The translations under genes and the position numbers were made by a program. Source: Ruminococcus sp. (GTDB lineage Bacteria > Bacillota_A > Clostridia > Oscillospirales > Ruminococcaceae). From it: a stretch of DNA of 64,000 bases. The notes under the pieces are model-generated. The model saw nothing but the letters and a program-made list of their open reading frames with translations. It was not told the origin of the DNA and searched no databases. The stretch lies in the NCBI GenBank assembly GCA_017480485.1, contig JAFVAN010000003.1, positions 1 to 64,000 of the forward strand, given 5' to 3'. This document shows positions 24,824 to 35,385 of this stretch, in pieces (the first letter of the stretch is position 1; each line of letters starts with the position of its first letter).

Positions 24824-25807
24824 GCTGTTTATGGTAAAGCCCGAGGACAGGCCCGAGGGCGCCCTGATAACAGTAACTGTTCTGTTGGGGATGGCGCTGG
24901 CGGGTGTTTTTTTCTACTCGATGTTCAACTATAACAATGTAACCAAGTTCATCTTCTTTCTGTCGCTCCTTCTGCTGTATGCAGGGCTGGGGCTGGCCTG
25001 CTTTTCCGTTCTTGCAAAGAACGAAGCCTTTGTGGTGTTCCGCGATCTCTCGATGCTGTGCGTGCTTGTGTGCGCGGTGCTGCAATTTGCAGCGGCGCTG
25101 GATGCCCCTGTGGGAGACGGCCTTGGCTTTTTCTTTCGGACCCTCTCGGTGCTAAAGCACTTTGTATTCATCATTGCGCGGCGGGGCTGCTCTTTGTAAG
25201 GCGGGACAGGCTCAGAGGAATCATTACCTTCATCGGAGCGGGGGCCGTTCTGCTGGAATTCGTGGTCTTTTTGGCCTTCACCGTTATGTTCGGCAAAAGG
25301 TCCGAGCTTTCGGGCCTCGAGCTGGTGATGTATGAGTCCAAGGGGATATATTTGGAAACTCATGCGTACAGCCTCGCTTGGCTTTTCTGTGGGGCGGCGC
25401 TGGCCTGTATGGCCGTGCCGATACTCAAAAACTACAAGGAGGCCCACGGGACGGCGGCAGGGCCTGCAGCTGTTCCGCCTGTCTACATACCTCCCGTGCA
25501 GCCCTACGGCCAGCCTGTTTATCCCCAGCAGCCCTATCAGCAGCCGACCTATGGGCAGCCTTATCCTCAGGGCTATCGGCAGCAGAATTATCAACAGCCC
25601 TACGCAGGCTACGCACAGTCTGACGACCACCCACGGGACCCGCTGTTCCGGACCTACTATCAGCCCGGGACCCAGCCATATCCCCAAGGCAGGCCGCTCT
25701 ACACCGAGGAGGAGCAGCTGGCCCGCCTTGACGACCTCTACGCCCGCGGCGTAATAACCTATCAGGACTACCAGAACCAGAAGGCCGATATACTGGACGG
25801 CTTTTGA
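24816..25807 (+). pseudogene. Polytopic membrane protein with Tyr/Gln/Pro-rich tail and SHOCT-like C-terminus, interrupted by a frameshift
   Basis: Frame 1 runs from ATG 24816 (overlapping hydF by 8 bases) to a stop at 25199 and encodes three or four membrane segments. The continuation lies in another frame from about 25176 to 25807: AAGLLFVRRDRLRGIITFIG..., another membrane segment, a repetitive P/Q/Y-rich stretch (QPYQQPTYGQPYPQG) and a final LYTEEEQLARLDDLYARGV motif like a SHOCT domain. The two halves join naturally around FVFII(A)AGLLFV, implying one missing base near 25176-25185 in a GCGCGGCGG run. It is either a true pseudogene or a base-calling error; no slippery heptamer for programmed shifting is present. 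Confidence 0.75.
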
Positions 25808-25815
25808 ACCTTAGG

Positions 25816-25848
25816 GCCGTTCCGTGCCTTGCGGAACGGCTCAAAGTT
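25816..25848 (+). terminator. Hairpin downstream of SHOCT protein gene
   Basis: GCCGTTCCG / CGGAACGGC stem with a short loop (25816-25840), followed by TCAAAGTTTT. Weak T-tract. Confidence 0.6.
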
Positions 25849-25910
25849 TTTTGGGGTGCTTTTGTTACCTTTTGGGCTTTTGAAGGGATCTATATACAGG
25901 AGGTGAGAGT

Positions 25911-26408
25911 ATGCGCGAAACGGAAAAGGGCCTTGGCCTTGCCGAGGTCATGGAGCGCCACAAGCAGACCGTCTACGGCCTTGCGGTGTCGATGCTTCGG
26001 CACAAAAGCGAGGCTGATGATGTTTTTCAGGAGGTCTTCCTTACATATTTCCGCAAGGCGCCTCAGTGCGAGAACGAGCAGGCACTGAAGGCGTGGCTCG
26101 TGCGCACTACCCTGAACCTTTGCAAAAGATCGAACGCAAGCAGGTGGAACACCCGGGTCGAAAAGCGGGGCGACGCCATAGATGACGAGGCCGTGGAGTT
26201 CTCGTCCCGAGAAGAGAGCGAGGTCTTCGAGGCGGTGCGGGGGCTCAAAGAGAAGTACCGCTTGCCCGTTTATCTCTTCTATTTTGAGGAGATGACCGTG
26301 TCCCGGATAGCACAGGCTCTTGGCCTGAGCGAGGGCGCCGTGAAGATGCGCCTTTCCCGCGCAAGACAGCTGCTGAAAAAAAGACTGGAGGGCGACTATT
26401 TTGAATAG
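25911..26408 (+). CDS. RNA polymerase ECF-family sigma factor
   Basis: 165 residues. Region 2 (about 15-80: SEADDVFQEVFLTYF) and region 4 (about 105-160: MTVSRIAQALGLSEGAVKMRLSRARQLLKKRL) in standard ECF layout, with AGGAGG upstream. It overlaps the next gene by 8 bases. Distinct in sequence from the sigma factors at 1556 and 38639, so the three are separate regulatory systems. Confidence 0.92.
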   Translation: MRETEKGLGLAEVMERHKQTVYGLAVSMLRHKSEADDVFQEVFLTYFRKAPQCENEQALKAWLVRTTLNLCKRSNASRWNTRVEKRGDAIDDEAVEFSSREESEVFEAVRGLKEKYRLPVYLFYFEEMTVSRIAQALGLSEGAVKMRLSRARQLLKKRLEGDYFE

Positions 26409-28407
26409 AGATATATTTCTTTCCATCCGTTCGCAGCTGGCGCCCGATGAGGGCCTTGTGCAAAGGACGCTGCAGCTTGCAGAGGGGGAGCCTGATGAGC
26501 CGAAAACAGAAGAGGGTGAAAATAAACAGCCCCAAAGGACTGCACTTCGCAGCCGCAGAGCAGGCATTGCTGCGGCAGTGCTGGCGGTGGTGGTAGCCGT
26601 GGGTGCCGTCTTTGGTATCGCTCGTCTGAGCCGCAGAGAGACAGCCGACCCCGCACTTTCGGCTGCGGACTCCACCGCTGCGGACTCCACCGACAGCGCC
26701 CAGGCGCCGCCAGCAGCTGCGCCAAATCAGCAGGACTTTGACAGGGCCATCAGCGCCGCCTATCAGCTGGAGATCGGTATGCCCGTCAGCGAGGCCGTGG
26801 AGCTGCTGTCCGGGGCCTGCGAGAACGCCCCTGTCTACAGCACAAGGCAAGACGACCTGCTGGCAGACATGGCCTTTGATTTCGGCGGCATCAGGCTGCT
26901 GCTCCTGACCAGCAGCGACAGGCTGACGGCGGTAGAGATCCAGACTATCCCCGACGGGATGATAAACACCCTTATGCCGCTATACTTTTACGATCCTGAG
27001 GCTTGGTCCTTCGACCTTGGCGCCGACGACCCAATGCAGTGGGCGATGATAAAGTGGTCGCAGGCTCGACAACTCAAAACACGGGACGAGGTACGCGGAG
27101 AGCTCGGACAGCCCGACAGCACCGACGGCGGCTCGGATATCTACGAGGAGTATTTACGGATAGATTACACCGAGGAGGGAGAGGTCAAGGGCTTTTATGT
27201 ATCCGGCTTAGAGCTGCCCTTCTGGCGGGAGCTTAGAGAAAAGGATGTCTTTGTTGTCTCCGAGGAGATAGACAACGAGCGCTACAGCGAGTACGACACC
27301 GAGGACTATCAGCACATCTATGACCTGAACGGGGTGATGGACTATCTGCGGTATCTGACTGTCGGGATGCCCGCAGACGAGGTGCGGCAGATCATGGCCG
27401 ACGCCTGCCCCGACGGCCCAAGCGAGACGGCTGACAGCCAAGAGGTCTACACTATAAACGGCTATGATGTCACCCTGTATTTTATGGATATGCTTGGCAG
27501 TGTGCCCGATTCGCCGCTGACATCTGTTACCGTGAAGAAGCATGAGGGCTATCACATAGTAACGTTCATGCCCCTGCCGTCCTCGGAGGAACTGGCGGAA
27601 ATGGACAGGCTGCTTGATTGGGCCAAGACGCTTTCGGCCTGGTACAGCGTCATCGACTGCCGCACAAGGGCCGAGGTCAGGGCGATACTCGGCGAGCCCG
27701 ATGTCAGCAAGCACACCTACGAGATATTCAGCTTCGGCGACGACAAGCTGATGGTGCAGTACGCCTTTGAGGATAGCGTGGTGGGCTTCAAGCGCTATGA
27801 GCCGGTTCTCGACTACTGGTACGAGCTGTCGGAGAGGCTTTTGAACAGCGATGAGAGCGCGAGCAGCTCTGTAGAGTCAAGGGATGAGACCTCCGCCCCC
27901 GATGAGAGCGGCGCCGACAGCCCCGAAGACATGGAGAAGTATAGGGAGGACTTTGACCGAATGATGGCGGACGTTGCAGGACTGACCTCCGTAGACCGCG
28001 ATGTGTTTTTTGAGGACTTTGAAAGCTTTGACGACTCAAAGTTTTCTGGCTTTCTCCTGTTTAGTGACGCCGACGGGAGCAGCAGCTCAGGGTATTGGCT
28101 TCAAAAAAAATATCTTTATGGCCCATATATGCTTACAGTCATGGGGACCAAGGATCTGAAGTCAGACGTGGAGCTGCCGGAGACGGACAGACAGCTGTTT
28201 GTTTTAGTCGAACGTCCTGCAAATCTTTTCCAGTCCGGGTATACTTATCCGTATGTAGAACTAAGAGTATTCGACAAGAACGGAAAGGACCTGCCTGTTG
28301 AACAGCACACCAAGGAGGAGATAGACAGTCTGGCAAAGATCACTCCCGCTGATATCATAGATGACCCCCAAAGGGTAGAGCCGTCCTCCCGGGAAGCGAA
28401 TGAATAA
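26401..28407 (+). CDS. Single-pass membrane protein coupled to ECF sigma factor, with BamE-like repeat modules
   Basis: 668 residues starting at TTG 26401, 10 bases after GGAG. The cytoplasmic N-terminus is about 52 residues, a membrane helix follows (about 53-77, AGIAAAVLAVVVAVGAVFG), then a 590-residue outer domain. That domain holds at least four modules with the pattern 'IGMPVSEAVELL / TRDEVRGELGQPD / VGMPADEVRQIM / TRAEVRAILGEPD', each followed by beta strands. This resembles the SmpA/BamE/BLIP fold, a resemblance seen by eye only. Probably the sensor/anti-sigma partner of the upstream sigma factor. Confidence 0.68.
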   Translation: MNRDIFLSIRSQLAPDEGLVQRTLQLAEGEPDEPKTEEGENKQPQRTALRSRRAGIAAAVLAVVVAVGAVFGIARLSRRETADPALSAADSTAADSTDSAQAPPAAAPNQQDFDRAISAAYQLEIGMPVSEAVELLSGACENAPVYSTRQDDLLADMAFDFGGIRLLLLTSSDRLTAVEIQTIPDGMINTLMPLYFYDPEAWSFDLGADDPMQWAMIKWSQARQLKTRDEVRGELGQPDSTDGGSDIYEEYLRIDYTEEGEVKGFYVSGLELPFWRELREKDVFVVSEEIDNERYSEYDTEDYQHIYDLNGVMDYLRYLTVGMPADEVRQIMADACPDGPSETADSQEVYTINGYDVTLYFMDMLGSVPDSPLTSVTVKKHEGYHIVTFMPLPSSEELAEMDRLLDWAKTLSAWYSVIDCRTRAEVRAILGEPDVSKHTYEIFSFGDDKLMVQYAFEDSVVGFKRYEPVLDYWYELSERLLNSDESASSSVESRDETSAPDESGADSPEDMEKYREDFDRMMADVAGLTSVDRDVFFEDFESFDDSKFSGFLLFSDADGSSSSGYWLQKKYLYGPYMLTVMGTKDLKSDVELPETDRQLFVLVERPANLFQSGYTYPYVELRVFDKNGKDLPVEQHTKEEIDSLAKITPADIIDDPQRVEPSSREANE

Positions 28408-28412
28408 GCTCA

Positions 28413-28457
28413 AAAGGCCATCTCTGCACAAATGCACAGAGACGGCCTTTTTTGTGT
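28413..28457 (+). terminator. Terminator after second ECF operon
   Basis: AAAAGGCCATCTCTG / CAGAGACGGCCTTTTTT stem with one mismatch and a T-tract. Confidence 0.88.
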
Positions 28458-28470
28458 GCCTTTTTTTGGC

Positions 28471-28499
28471 TTTACTTTTCCCGAGAACTGTGCTATAAT
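28471..28499 (+). promoter_or_regulatory. Promoter for HD hydrolase-rpe
   Basis: TTTACT (28471-28476), 17-base spacer and TATAAT (28494-28499) with extended -10 TGTGC. The start codon of the HD gene is only about 10 bases from the expected transcription start. Confidence 0.7.
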
Positions 28500-28514
28500 A
28501 TATGCGGTGATAAT

Positions 28515-29096
28515 ATGGACTATAAATTTTTTGCTATGATATCGCGCATGAAGTATATCGACCGCTGGGCCCTCATGCGCAACACGATAAACGAGAACCT
28601 GAGCGAGCACTCGCTTGAAACGGCGTTCATCGCCCATGCACTGGCGCTCCTCGGGAACAAGAGGCTCGGGAAGAGCTATTCTCCCGAAAGGTGCGCTCTG
28701 CTTGCAATGTACCACGACGCCACGGAGATAATCACGGGCGACCTGCCCACGCCAATAAAATATTACAACAAGCAGATAAAAACCGTCTACAACGAGATCG
28801 AGGAGAACGCCGAGAGGCAGATGCTCTCCTACCTGCCCGAGGACCTGAGAGAGGACTACGCGCCCCTCTTTTCCCGCACCGAGGACGAGGCGGAGCTCTG
28901 GCGCATAGTCAAGGCCGCGGACAAGCTCTCGGCGCTGATAAAGTGCATCGAGGAGAGGCGGATGGGCAACGAGGACTTTGCGTCTGCCGAGCGCTCCACC
29001 TTAGAAGCCATTCACAAGCTCGACTGCCCCGAGGCCGAGATGTTCCTTTCCGAGTTCATCCCGCCCTATGACCTGACGCTGGACGAGCAGTGCTGA
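28515..29096 (+). CDS. HD-domain 5'-deoxynucleotidase (YfbR-like)
   Basis: 193 residues from ATG 28515. The HD metal site is visible as His in ENLSEHSLET (about 29-38), MYHDATE (about 67-73; the HD pair) and a later Asp in KAADKLSAL (about 136-144). The overall pattern with GDLPTPIKYYN matches YfbR-type dNMP phosphohydrolases, which remove phosphate from deoxyribonucleoside monophosphates. The longer frame from 28452 lies before the promoter and is not used. Located 34 bases before rpe and probably co-transcribed. Confidence 0.88.
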   Translation: MDYKFFAMISRMKYIDRWALMRNTINENLSEHSLETAFIAHALALLGNKRLGKSYSPERCALLAMYHDATEIITGDLPTPIKYYNKQIKTVYNEIEENAERQMLSYLPEDLREDYAPLFSRTEDEAELWRIVKAADKLSALIKCIEERRMGNEDFASAERSTLEAIHKLDCPEAEMFLSEFIPPYDLTLDEQC

Positions 29097-29130
29097 ACAG
29101 TGCTGATTTAAATAATAGAAGGGTGATTTT

Positions 29131-29778
29131 TTGGACACTTTAATTTCCGCCTCTCTGCTGGCCGCCGATTTTGGGCAGCTTGGCGCAGAGATAGACAAGG
29201 TCGCCGCTGCGGGCGCCGACTGGCTGCACTTTGACGTTATGGACGGCGTTTTTGTTAAAAGCATCTCCTTTGGCGAGCCCGTGCTTAAAAGCATCTCCGG
29301 GGCCTGCCCCCTGCCCGTGGACGTCCACCTGATGATAGTTGACCCCATCCGCTATGTGGAGAACTACGCAAGGCTCGGGGCCTACAATATAACCTTCCAC
29401 GCCGAGGCCGCCGAGGACGTTGACGCAGTCATAGAAAAGCTCCGTCAGCTGGGGGTCAAGGTGGGGTTATCGGTAAAGCCCGCGACGCCCATAAGCGCGG
29501 TGGAGAAATACCTTGACAGGATAGATATGTTGCTGGTGATGACCGTTGAGCCGGGCTTCGGCGGACAGGTGTTCCTGCCGGAGACTCTGGAAAAGGTCCG
29601 CCGGGCCGCAGCCATCAGGGCAGAGCGGGGGCTCTCCTTCCGCATTCAGGTGGACGGCGGCATAAACGGCGAGACCGCCCCCATCGTCCGGGAGGCTGGG
29701 GCAGATGTGCTTGTCTCGGGAACATATCTTTTCAAGGCCGCAGACACGCAGGTCACGGTAAGGGAACTCAGAGGATAG
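29131..29778 (+). CDS. rpe: Ribulose-phosphate 3-epimerase
   Basis: 215 residues, a complete TIM-barrel of the family. Active-site residues appear in order: Ser in SASLLAADF, HFDVMDG (about 31-37, catalytic Asp and metal His), VHLMI (about 67-71), MTVEPGFGGQ (about 135-144) and VDGGIN (about 172-177; second catalytic Asp). It interconverts ribulose-5-P and xylulose-5-P in the pentose phosphate pathway. It starts at TTG 29131 after GGGTGA, a weak site, so initiation may be modest or coupled to the HD gene. Confidence 0.94.
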   Translation: MDTLISASLLAADFGQLGAEIDKVAAAGADWLHFDVMDGVFVKSISFGEPVLKSISGACPLPVDVHLMIVDPIRYVENYARLGAYNITFHAEAAEDVDAVIEKLRQLGVKVGLSVKPATPISAVEKYLDRIDMLLVMTVEPGFGGQVFLPETLEKVRRAAAIRAERGLSFRIQVDGGINGETAPIVREAGADVLVSGTYLFKAADTQVTVRELRG

Positions 29779-29782
29779 TAAC

Positions 29783-29816
29783 AGACCCGCAGTGAGAAAA
29801 GTCACTACGGGTCTTT
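29783..29816. terminator. Convergent terminator between rpe and lipoprotein gene
   Basis: AGACCCGCAGTGA / TCACTACGGGTCTTTT stem-loop with one mismatch, between two converging genes. It could serve both directions. Confidence 0.75.
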
Positions 29817-29822
29817 TGAATG

Positions 29823-30416
29823 TCATACTGCAAGCTGCGCTTCAAGCTCCGAAATGGTGAAGCTCAGACTATTCTGTTTTTCGTCCACAGGAACAAAGCT
29901 GTCGCCCTGTCTGGTGTAAAAGCCTTGCATCTGATTGGGCGTCCACATAGGAAGTGAGAGATCAGTTTCTTTGTAGTTTGTGAAAAACAGGTACTCTCCA
30001 CCCTCGTCGATGTATACGGCATTGTCGCTTATAAGGCGCTCTCCGTCGCCGAGCATTTTGACCTGTACATCGGTGCTTTCTTTGGCTGCTCCCTTATATG
30101 CTTTAGTGACGGTAACATCATATACCGTGTAGATAACGATATTAGGCGCATCGACGTTAGTACTGCTTTCATTGACTATAGCACCGGTAACATCGTTAAT
30201 GTATTCAGCGTGAGACTTGTTTACCTTGCCCTCAAAGACGGCCATGCTGTTTTCGGCAAGGGACGGAAGACCGCCATAAAATGCCTCTACAGATTCTATG
30301 TGCTGAGGTGCTGTGGTCTCCGATACGGAGCTGCTTGCAGCAGCTAACGAGCTCTCAGCAGAGCCGCAGCCTGTCAGCACCAGCGACAGCGCAATCAAAA
30401 GAACGATTTTTTTCAT
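29823..30416 (-). CDS. Small lipoprotein of unknown function
   Basis: 197 residues with signal MKKIVLLIALSLVLTGC (lipobox Cys 17), a Ser/Ala-rich spacer (about 20-42), then a soluble domain (VEAFYGGLPSLAENSMAVFEGKV ... GEYLFFTNYKE) that looks like a small beta-rich fold. I do not recognise the family. GGAGG lies 6 bases before the ATG. It is 15 bases downstream of the metalloprotease gene on the same strand, so it could be an immunity, inhibitor or co-exported partner. That is inferred from position only. Confidence 0.72.
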   Translation of the reverse strand: MKKIVLLIALSLVLTGCGSAESSLAAASSSVSETTAPQHIESVEAFYGGLPSLAENSMAVFEGKVNKSHAEYINDVTGAIVNESSTNVDAPNIVIYTVYDVTVTKAYKGAAKESTDVQVKMLGDGERLISDNAVYIDEGGEYLFFTNYKETDLSLPMWTPNQMQGFYTRQGDSFVPVDEKQNSLSFTISELEAQLAV

Positions 30417-30431
30417 TATAATACCTCCAGA

Positions 30432-31013
30432 TTAGTTATATAAAGTTTTTACATTGTTGATATCGTATTGTTGAGGCAAGTACAGCACATCTCGAGTAAT
30501 GTTATATAACATAATAGATCCTCGTTGAGGTGCAGGTGGATTATCCTTTAATCCTAAAACGTGTCCTAATTCATGTGTAAATACGCTTTGAATAAACCTG
30601 CTTGGATTATTTGCGTCTTTCAAAATAGCAGTAGAGTTTAAAACAATATGAAATCTATTTAATGATGAGTCGGACACACTATCGCTGTACATTCTTCCAT
30701 AATAATATCCATAACTGCTGTTGGCACTCAAAGCATAGACTGCTACATAATTATCTGAATTTGAATTAATTGTAAAAGTTACAGGCGTATAGTGATTCCA
30801 TGCATTTTTACTGTTTATAATTGCAGTTTTATACATATCGTTATAGGAAGCATAATATCTAAATGGGATGTTCTTTGATGGATAACGGGTCTCTGTATAC
30901 CAATCAGACATTGATGCATGTGCAGGTGTAGCATTATTACATATACAGCACATAAAAGCTAAAACTATAGAAACGATAAAGCATATTGTTTTTTGTTTGT
31001 TTTTACAATACAT
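30432..31013 (-). CDS. Secreted metzincin-type (matrixin/snapalysin-like) zinc protease
   Basis: 193 residues: a signal peptide (about 1-33, ending THA-like ...NNATPAHA), then a compact catalytic domain. The zinc motif is HELGHVLGLKD (about 149-159), i.e. HExxHxxGxxD with Asp as third ligand, followed by a Met-turn candidate SIMLYN. There is no propeptide with a cysteine switch. The gene is markedly more AT-rich than its neighbours and uses A/T-ending codons, suggesting horizontal acquisition. A 157-base AT-rich region with palindromic GTTAAC elements lies upstream. Confidence 0.82.
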   Translation of the reverse strand: MYCKNKQKTICFIVSIVLAFMCCICNNATPAHASMSDWYTETRYPSKNIPFRYYASYNDMYKTAIINSKNAWNHYTPVTFTINSNSDNYVAVYALSANSSYGYYYGRMYSDSVSDSSLNRFHIVLNSTAILKDANNPSRFIQSVFTHELGHVLGLKDNPPAPQRGSIMLYNITRDVLYLPQQYDINNVKTLYN

Positions 31014-31184
31014 ATTTTACCCTCCAGATTTATTATCAAAAAGAATAATCATTCTGGCCGACCATGTTTGATAAAAATTCAATGTTAACATCATATATCT
31101 ATTATAGTCAAAGAAGTTAAAAAACAGCACATGTTAATGTTAAAAATTGATTAACTTAATTATTGACAATAAAAAAAGCGGAGC

Positions 31185-33122
<1,938 letters not shown>

Positions 33123-33146
33123 CGGTCAAACATTCCTTCTTTAAAT

Positions 33147-34097
33147 TTACAGCAGCTGATCTATTGCCTTTATGCTGCCGATTATAAGCTTCTCGAAGCG
33201 GGGAGCGGCATTGTCGGCGGCCTCCTGTACCTCAGCATGGGTCAGGGGCTTGTCGGTCATTCCGCAGGCAAGATTCGAGATGCATGAGATGCCGCAGACC
33301 CTCATTCCCGCGTGGTGGGCAGCAATGGCCTCAACAGCCGTTGACATCCCCACGGCGTCGGCGCCGAAGGTGCGAAGCATCCTTATCTCTGCGGGAGTCT
33401 CGAAGCTTGGGCCCGTCAGCTGTAGATAAACGCCCTGTTTTAGATCTATGCCGCAGCTGTCGGCGGTGCTGAGGATAGCCTCGCAGAGCTCGTTGTCGTA
33501 GATATTGCTCATGTCAGGGAAGCGGGTGCCAAGCTCGTCTGGGTTCCTGCCGATCAGGGGGTTAGGCACAAAGGAGGAGATATGGTCCCTTATGAGCATG
33601 AAATCTCCCGCCGAGAAGCTGCTGTTGATTCCGCCCGAGGCGTTGGTCAGGAAGAGAGCCTTTGCCCCAAGCATGGACATAAGTCTGGCAGGCAGCACCA
33701 CGTCGCTCATCTTATAGCCCTCGTAGTAGTGTACGCGGCCCTGCATTATGACCACAGGGACCTCTTCAACATAGCCGAAGACGAACCGCCCCTTGTGGCC
33801 CTCTACCGTAGAGATGGGGAAGTCGGGGATGCTCGAATAGTCAACGGTGTCGATGATCTCGGCGCACTGGTCGGCAAAGGCCCCGAGGCCCGACCCCAGC
33901 ACCAGCGCCACTCTGGGTTCAAAGCCTGTCTGCTCCCGCACGGCGCAGGCGCAGCGCACCAGCTTTTTGTACTCCTCTGTGGAGTCCTCGGAGGCCGTGA
34001 AGGGTGCGGGCTTCTCGGGCTCAAAAAACTGCGGCGGGCCGTAAACGCAGACGGGCTCCTCGTTCTTTGCAAAAAACTTTTTAATATCGTTCATCAT
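33147..34097 (-). CDS. Purine-nucleoside phosphorylase
   Basis: 316 residues of the trimeric PNP/MTAP family. Phosphate and base site motifs are LVLGSGLGAF (about 69-78), GRVHYYEGY (about 118-126), LTNASGGIN (about 150-158) and VGMSTAVEA with the Glu/Met site. The N-terminus (about 45 residues) is longer than usual. The start is one of two adjacent ATGs at 34097 and 34094; AGGAG precedes them. It overlaps mtnA by 17 bases, so MTA is a plausible physiological substrate: MTA to MTR-1-P, then MtnA. Ordinary inosine/guanosine phosphorolysis is equally possible. Confidence 0.9.
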   Translation of the reverse strand: MMNDIKKFFAKNEEPVCVYGPPQFFEPEKPAPFTASEDSTEEYKKLVRCACAVREQTGFEPRVALVLGSGLGAFADQCAEIIDTVDYSSIPDFPISTVEGHKGRFVFGYVEEVPVVIMQGRVHYYEGYKMSDVVLPARLMSMLGAKALFLTNASGGINSSFSAGDFMLIRDHISSFVPNPLIGRNPDELGTRFPDMSNIYDNELCEAILSTADSCGIDLKQGVYLQLTGPSFETPAEIRMLRTFGADAVGMSTAVEAIAAHHAGMRVCGISCISNLACGMTDKPLTHAEVQEAADNAAPRFEKLIIGSIKAIDQLL

Positions 34098-35139
34098 AGC
34101 TATTCTCCTTTGCAAGGCTAAACGGCGGGCGATAGATGCCGTTTTCGGTTATTATGGCAGTAATAAGGCTGTGGTCGGTGACGTCGAAGGCGGGATTCTC
34201 GCAGCCGATTCCCTCGGGGGCCACCTGACGGTCAAAATACAAATTAGTGATCTCCTCGGGGCGGCGCTGCTCGATGACGATATCCGCACCCGTGGGGCAG
34301 AGGGGGTCGATGGTGGTGGAGGGGCAAAAAATGTAAAAGGGCACCCCGAAATGCTTTGCCAGCACAGCCACCGAGAGCGTGCCTATCTTGTTGGCGGTGT
34401 CGCCGTTTCGGGCAACTCTGTCGCAGCCCACAAAGCAGGCGTCGATGCGCCCCTGCTGCATCATGAGCCCCGCCATGTTGTCACAGATCAGGGTAACGTC
34501 AATGCCTGCACGCTGCAGCTCCCAAGCTGTCAGGCGGGCGCCCTGTAACAGCGGGCGGGTCTCGTCCACATAGGCCGAGAGCTTCATGCCCCGCTCGGCC
34601 CCCAGCAGCAGCGGCCCCAGCCCCGTGCCATAGCGGGAGGTAGCCAGCGCTCCTGCGTTGCAGTGGGTAAGCACGGCGGCGCCGTCCCGTATCAGGCTCA
34701 GACCGTGCTCGGAGATGCGTCGGCAGATGTCGATGTCCTGTCGGTGGATGAGGGTGGCTTCTGCCATGGCGGCCTCTGCGGCGGCTTCGGGGGCCTTGCC
34801 CTCTGCGGCCTTCATCACCCGCTCTGCGGCGTGGAAGAGATTCACAGCCGTTGGCCGTGAGGAGCAGAGGTATTCCGCCTCCTGCCTAAGGGTAGGGAAG
34901 AAGTCCTCGGGGCTCACGCTCTCGCTGAGCAGCCGCGCTCTTATTGCCAGAGCGTAGCCCGCGAAGATGCCGATGGCCGGCGCCCCGCGCACCCGCAGGC
35001 TCGTGATGGCCTCGAACAGCTCCTTGGGCTCTGACAGGGAAAGGGTCTTTATCTCTCGCGGCAGCAGGGTCTGGTCGATTATTATCACCGAACGGCCGTC
35101 CGCTGCGGGCCTCACGCTGTCGGTCTCAAAATAATGCAT
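34081..35139 (-). CDS. mtnA: S-methyl-5-thioribose-1-phosphate isomerase
   Basis: 352 residues, full length. RVRGAPAIGIFAGYAL (about 50-65) is the phosphate-binding signature, with a catalytic Cys in LTHCNAGALAT (about 157-167), an Asp in FVGCDRVARNGDTANKIGT (about 236-254) and a later SPTTIDP-like stretch (CPSTTIDPLCP). It converts 5-methylthioribose-1-P to the ribulose-1-P form in methionine salvage. The eIF2B-alpha-like fold is shared with ribose-1,5-bisphosphate isomerases, but the sequence favours MtnA. First gene of the mtnA-pnp-abcF operon, with AT-rich promoter at 35169-35197. Confidence 0.93.
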   Translation of the reverse strand: MHYFETDSVRPAADGRSVIIIDQTLLPREIKTLSLSEPKELFEAITSLRVRGAPAIGIFAGYALAIRARLLSESVSPEDFFPTLRQEAEYLCSSRPTAVNLFHAAERVMKAAEGKAPEAAAEAAMAEATLIHRQDIDICRRISEHGLSLIRDGAAVLTHCNAGALATSRYGTGLGPLLLGAERGMKLSAYVDETRPLLQGARLTAWELQRAGIDVTLICDNMAGLMMQQGRIDACFVGCDRVARNGDTANKIGTLSVAVLAKHFGVPFYIFCPSTTIDPLCPTGADIVIEQRRPEEITNLYFDRQVAPEGIGCENPAFDVTDHSLITAIITENGIYRPPFSLAKENSYDERY

Positions 35140-35168
35140 TGCTGTCCCTCCAAATAATATCTTATTTG

Positions 35169-35197
35169 ATTATACCACACTTTGCCCTCTATTTCAA
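35169..35197 (-). promoter_or_regulatory. Promoter of mtnA operon
   Basis: Minus strand TTGAAA (35197-35192), 17-base spacer and TATAAT (35174-35169) with TGTGG before the -10. It is about 30 bases before the start codon. Confidence 0.75.
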
Positions 35198-35220
35198 GCG
35201 TAACAAGAATATTGTCCTAG

Positions 35221-35312
35221 AGCGGACGGCGCAAGTCGCGTGAGCTGCGGCAGAGCCGCCTTACAACTGTGCATTGTTCAGGGTCTCCCTCGCGATACGG
35301 TGGTACGACCTT
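35221..35312 (-). repeat. Dispersed intergenic repeat, copy B
   Basis: Read on the minus strand it shows CGCGAGGGAGAC, CACAGTTGTAA, a diverged stem-like centre (GGCGGCTCTGCCGC) and CTCACGCGACTTGCGCCGTC, matching copies A and C. The centre forms a small hairpin where copies A and C have their identical block. It points toward, and ends about 23 bases before, the -35 box of mtnA. Confidence 0.72.
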
Positions 35313-35385
35313 GGCCTCGGAGAGTTGCCTGCCTATATTTTTCAATAAGAAGAATATTAAAAAACAGTAAAAAACTCTTTTCCCC

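Noticed and set aside
25058..25199. Programmed -1 ribosomal frameshift in the SHOCT protein gene
   Set aside because: No slippery heptamer or downstream pseudoknot is visible; one-base loss in a GC repeat is simpler.
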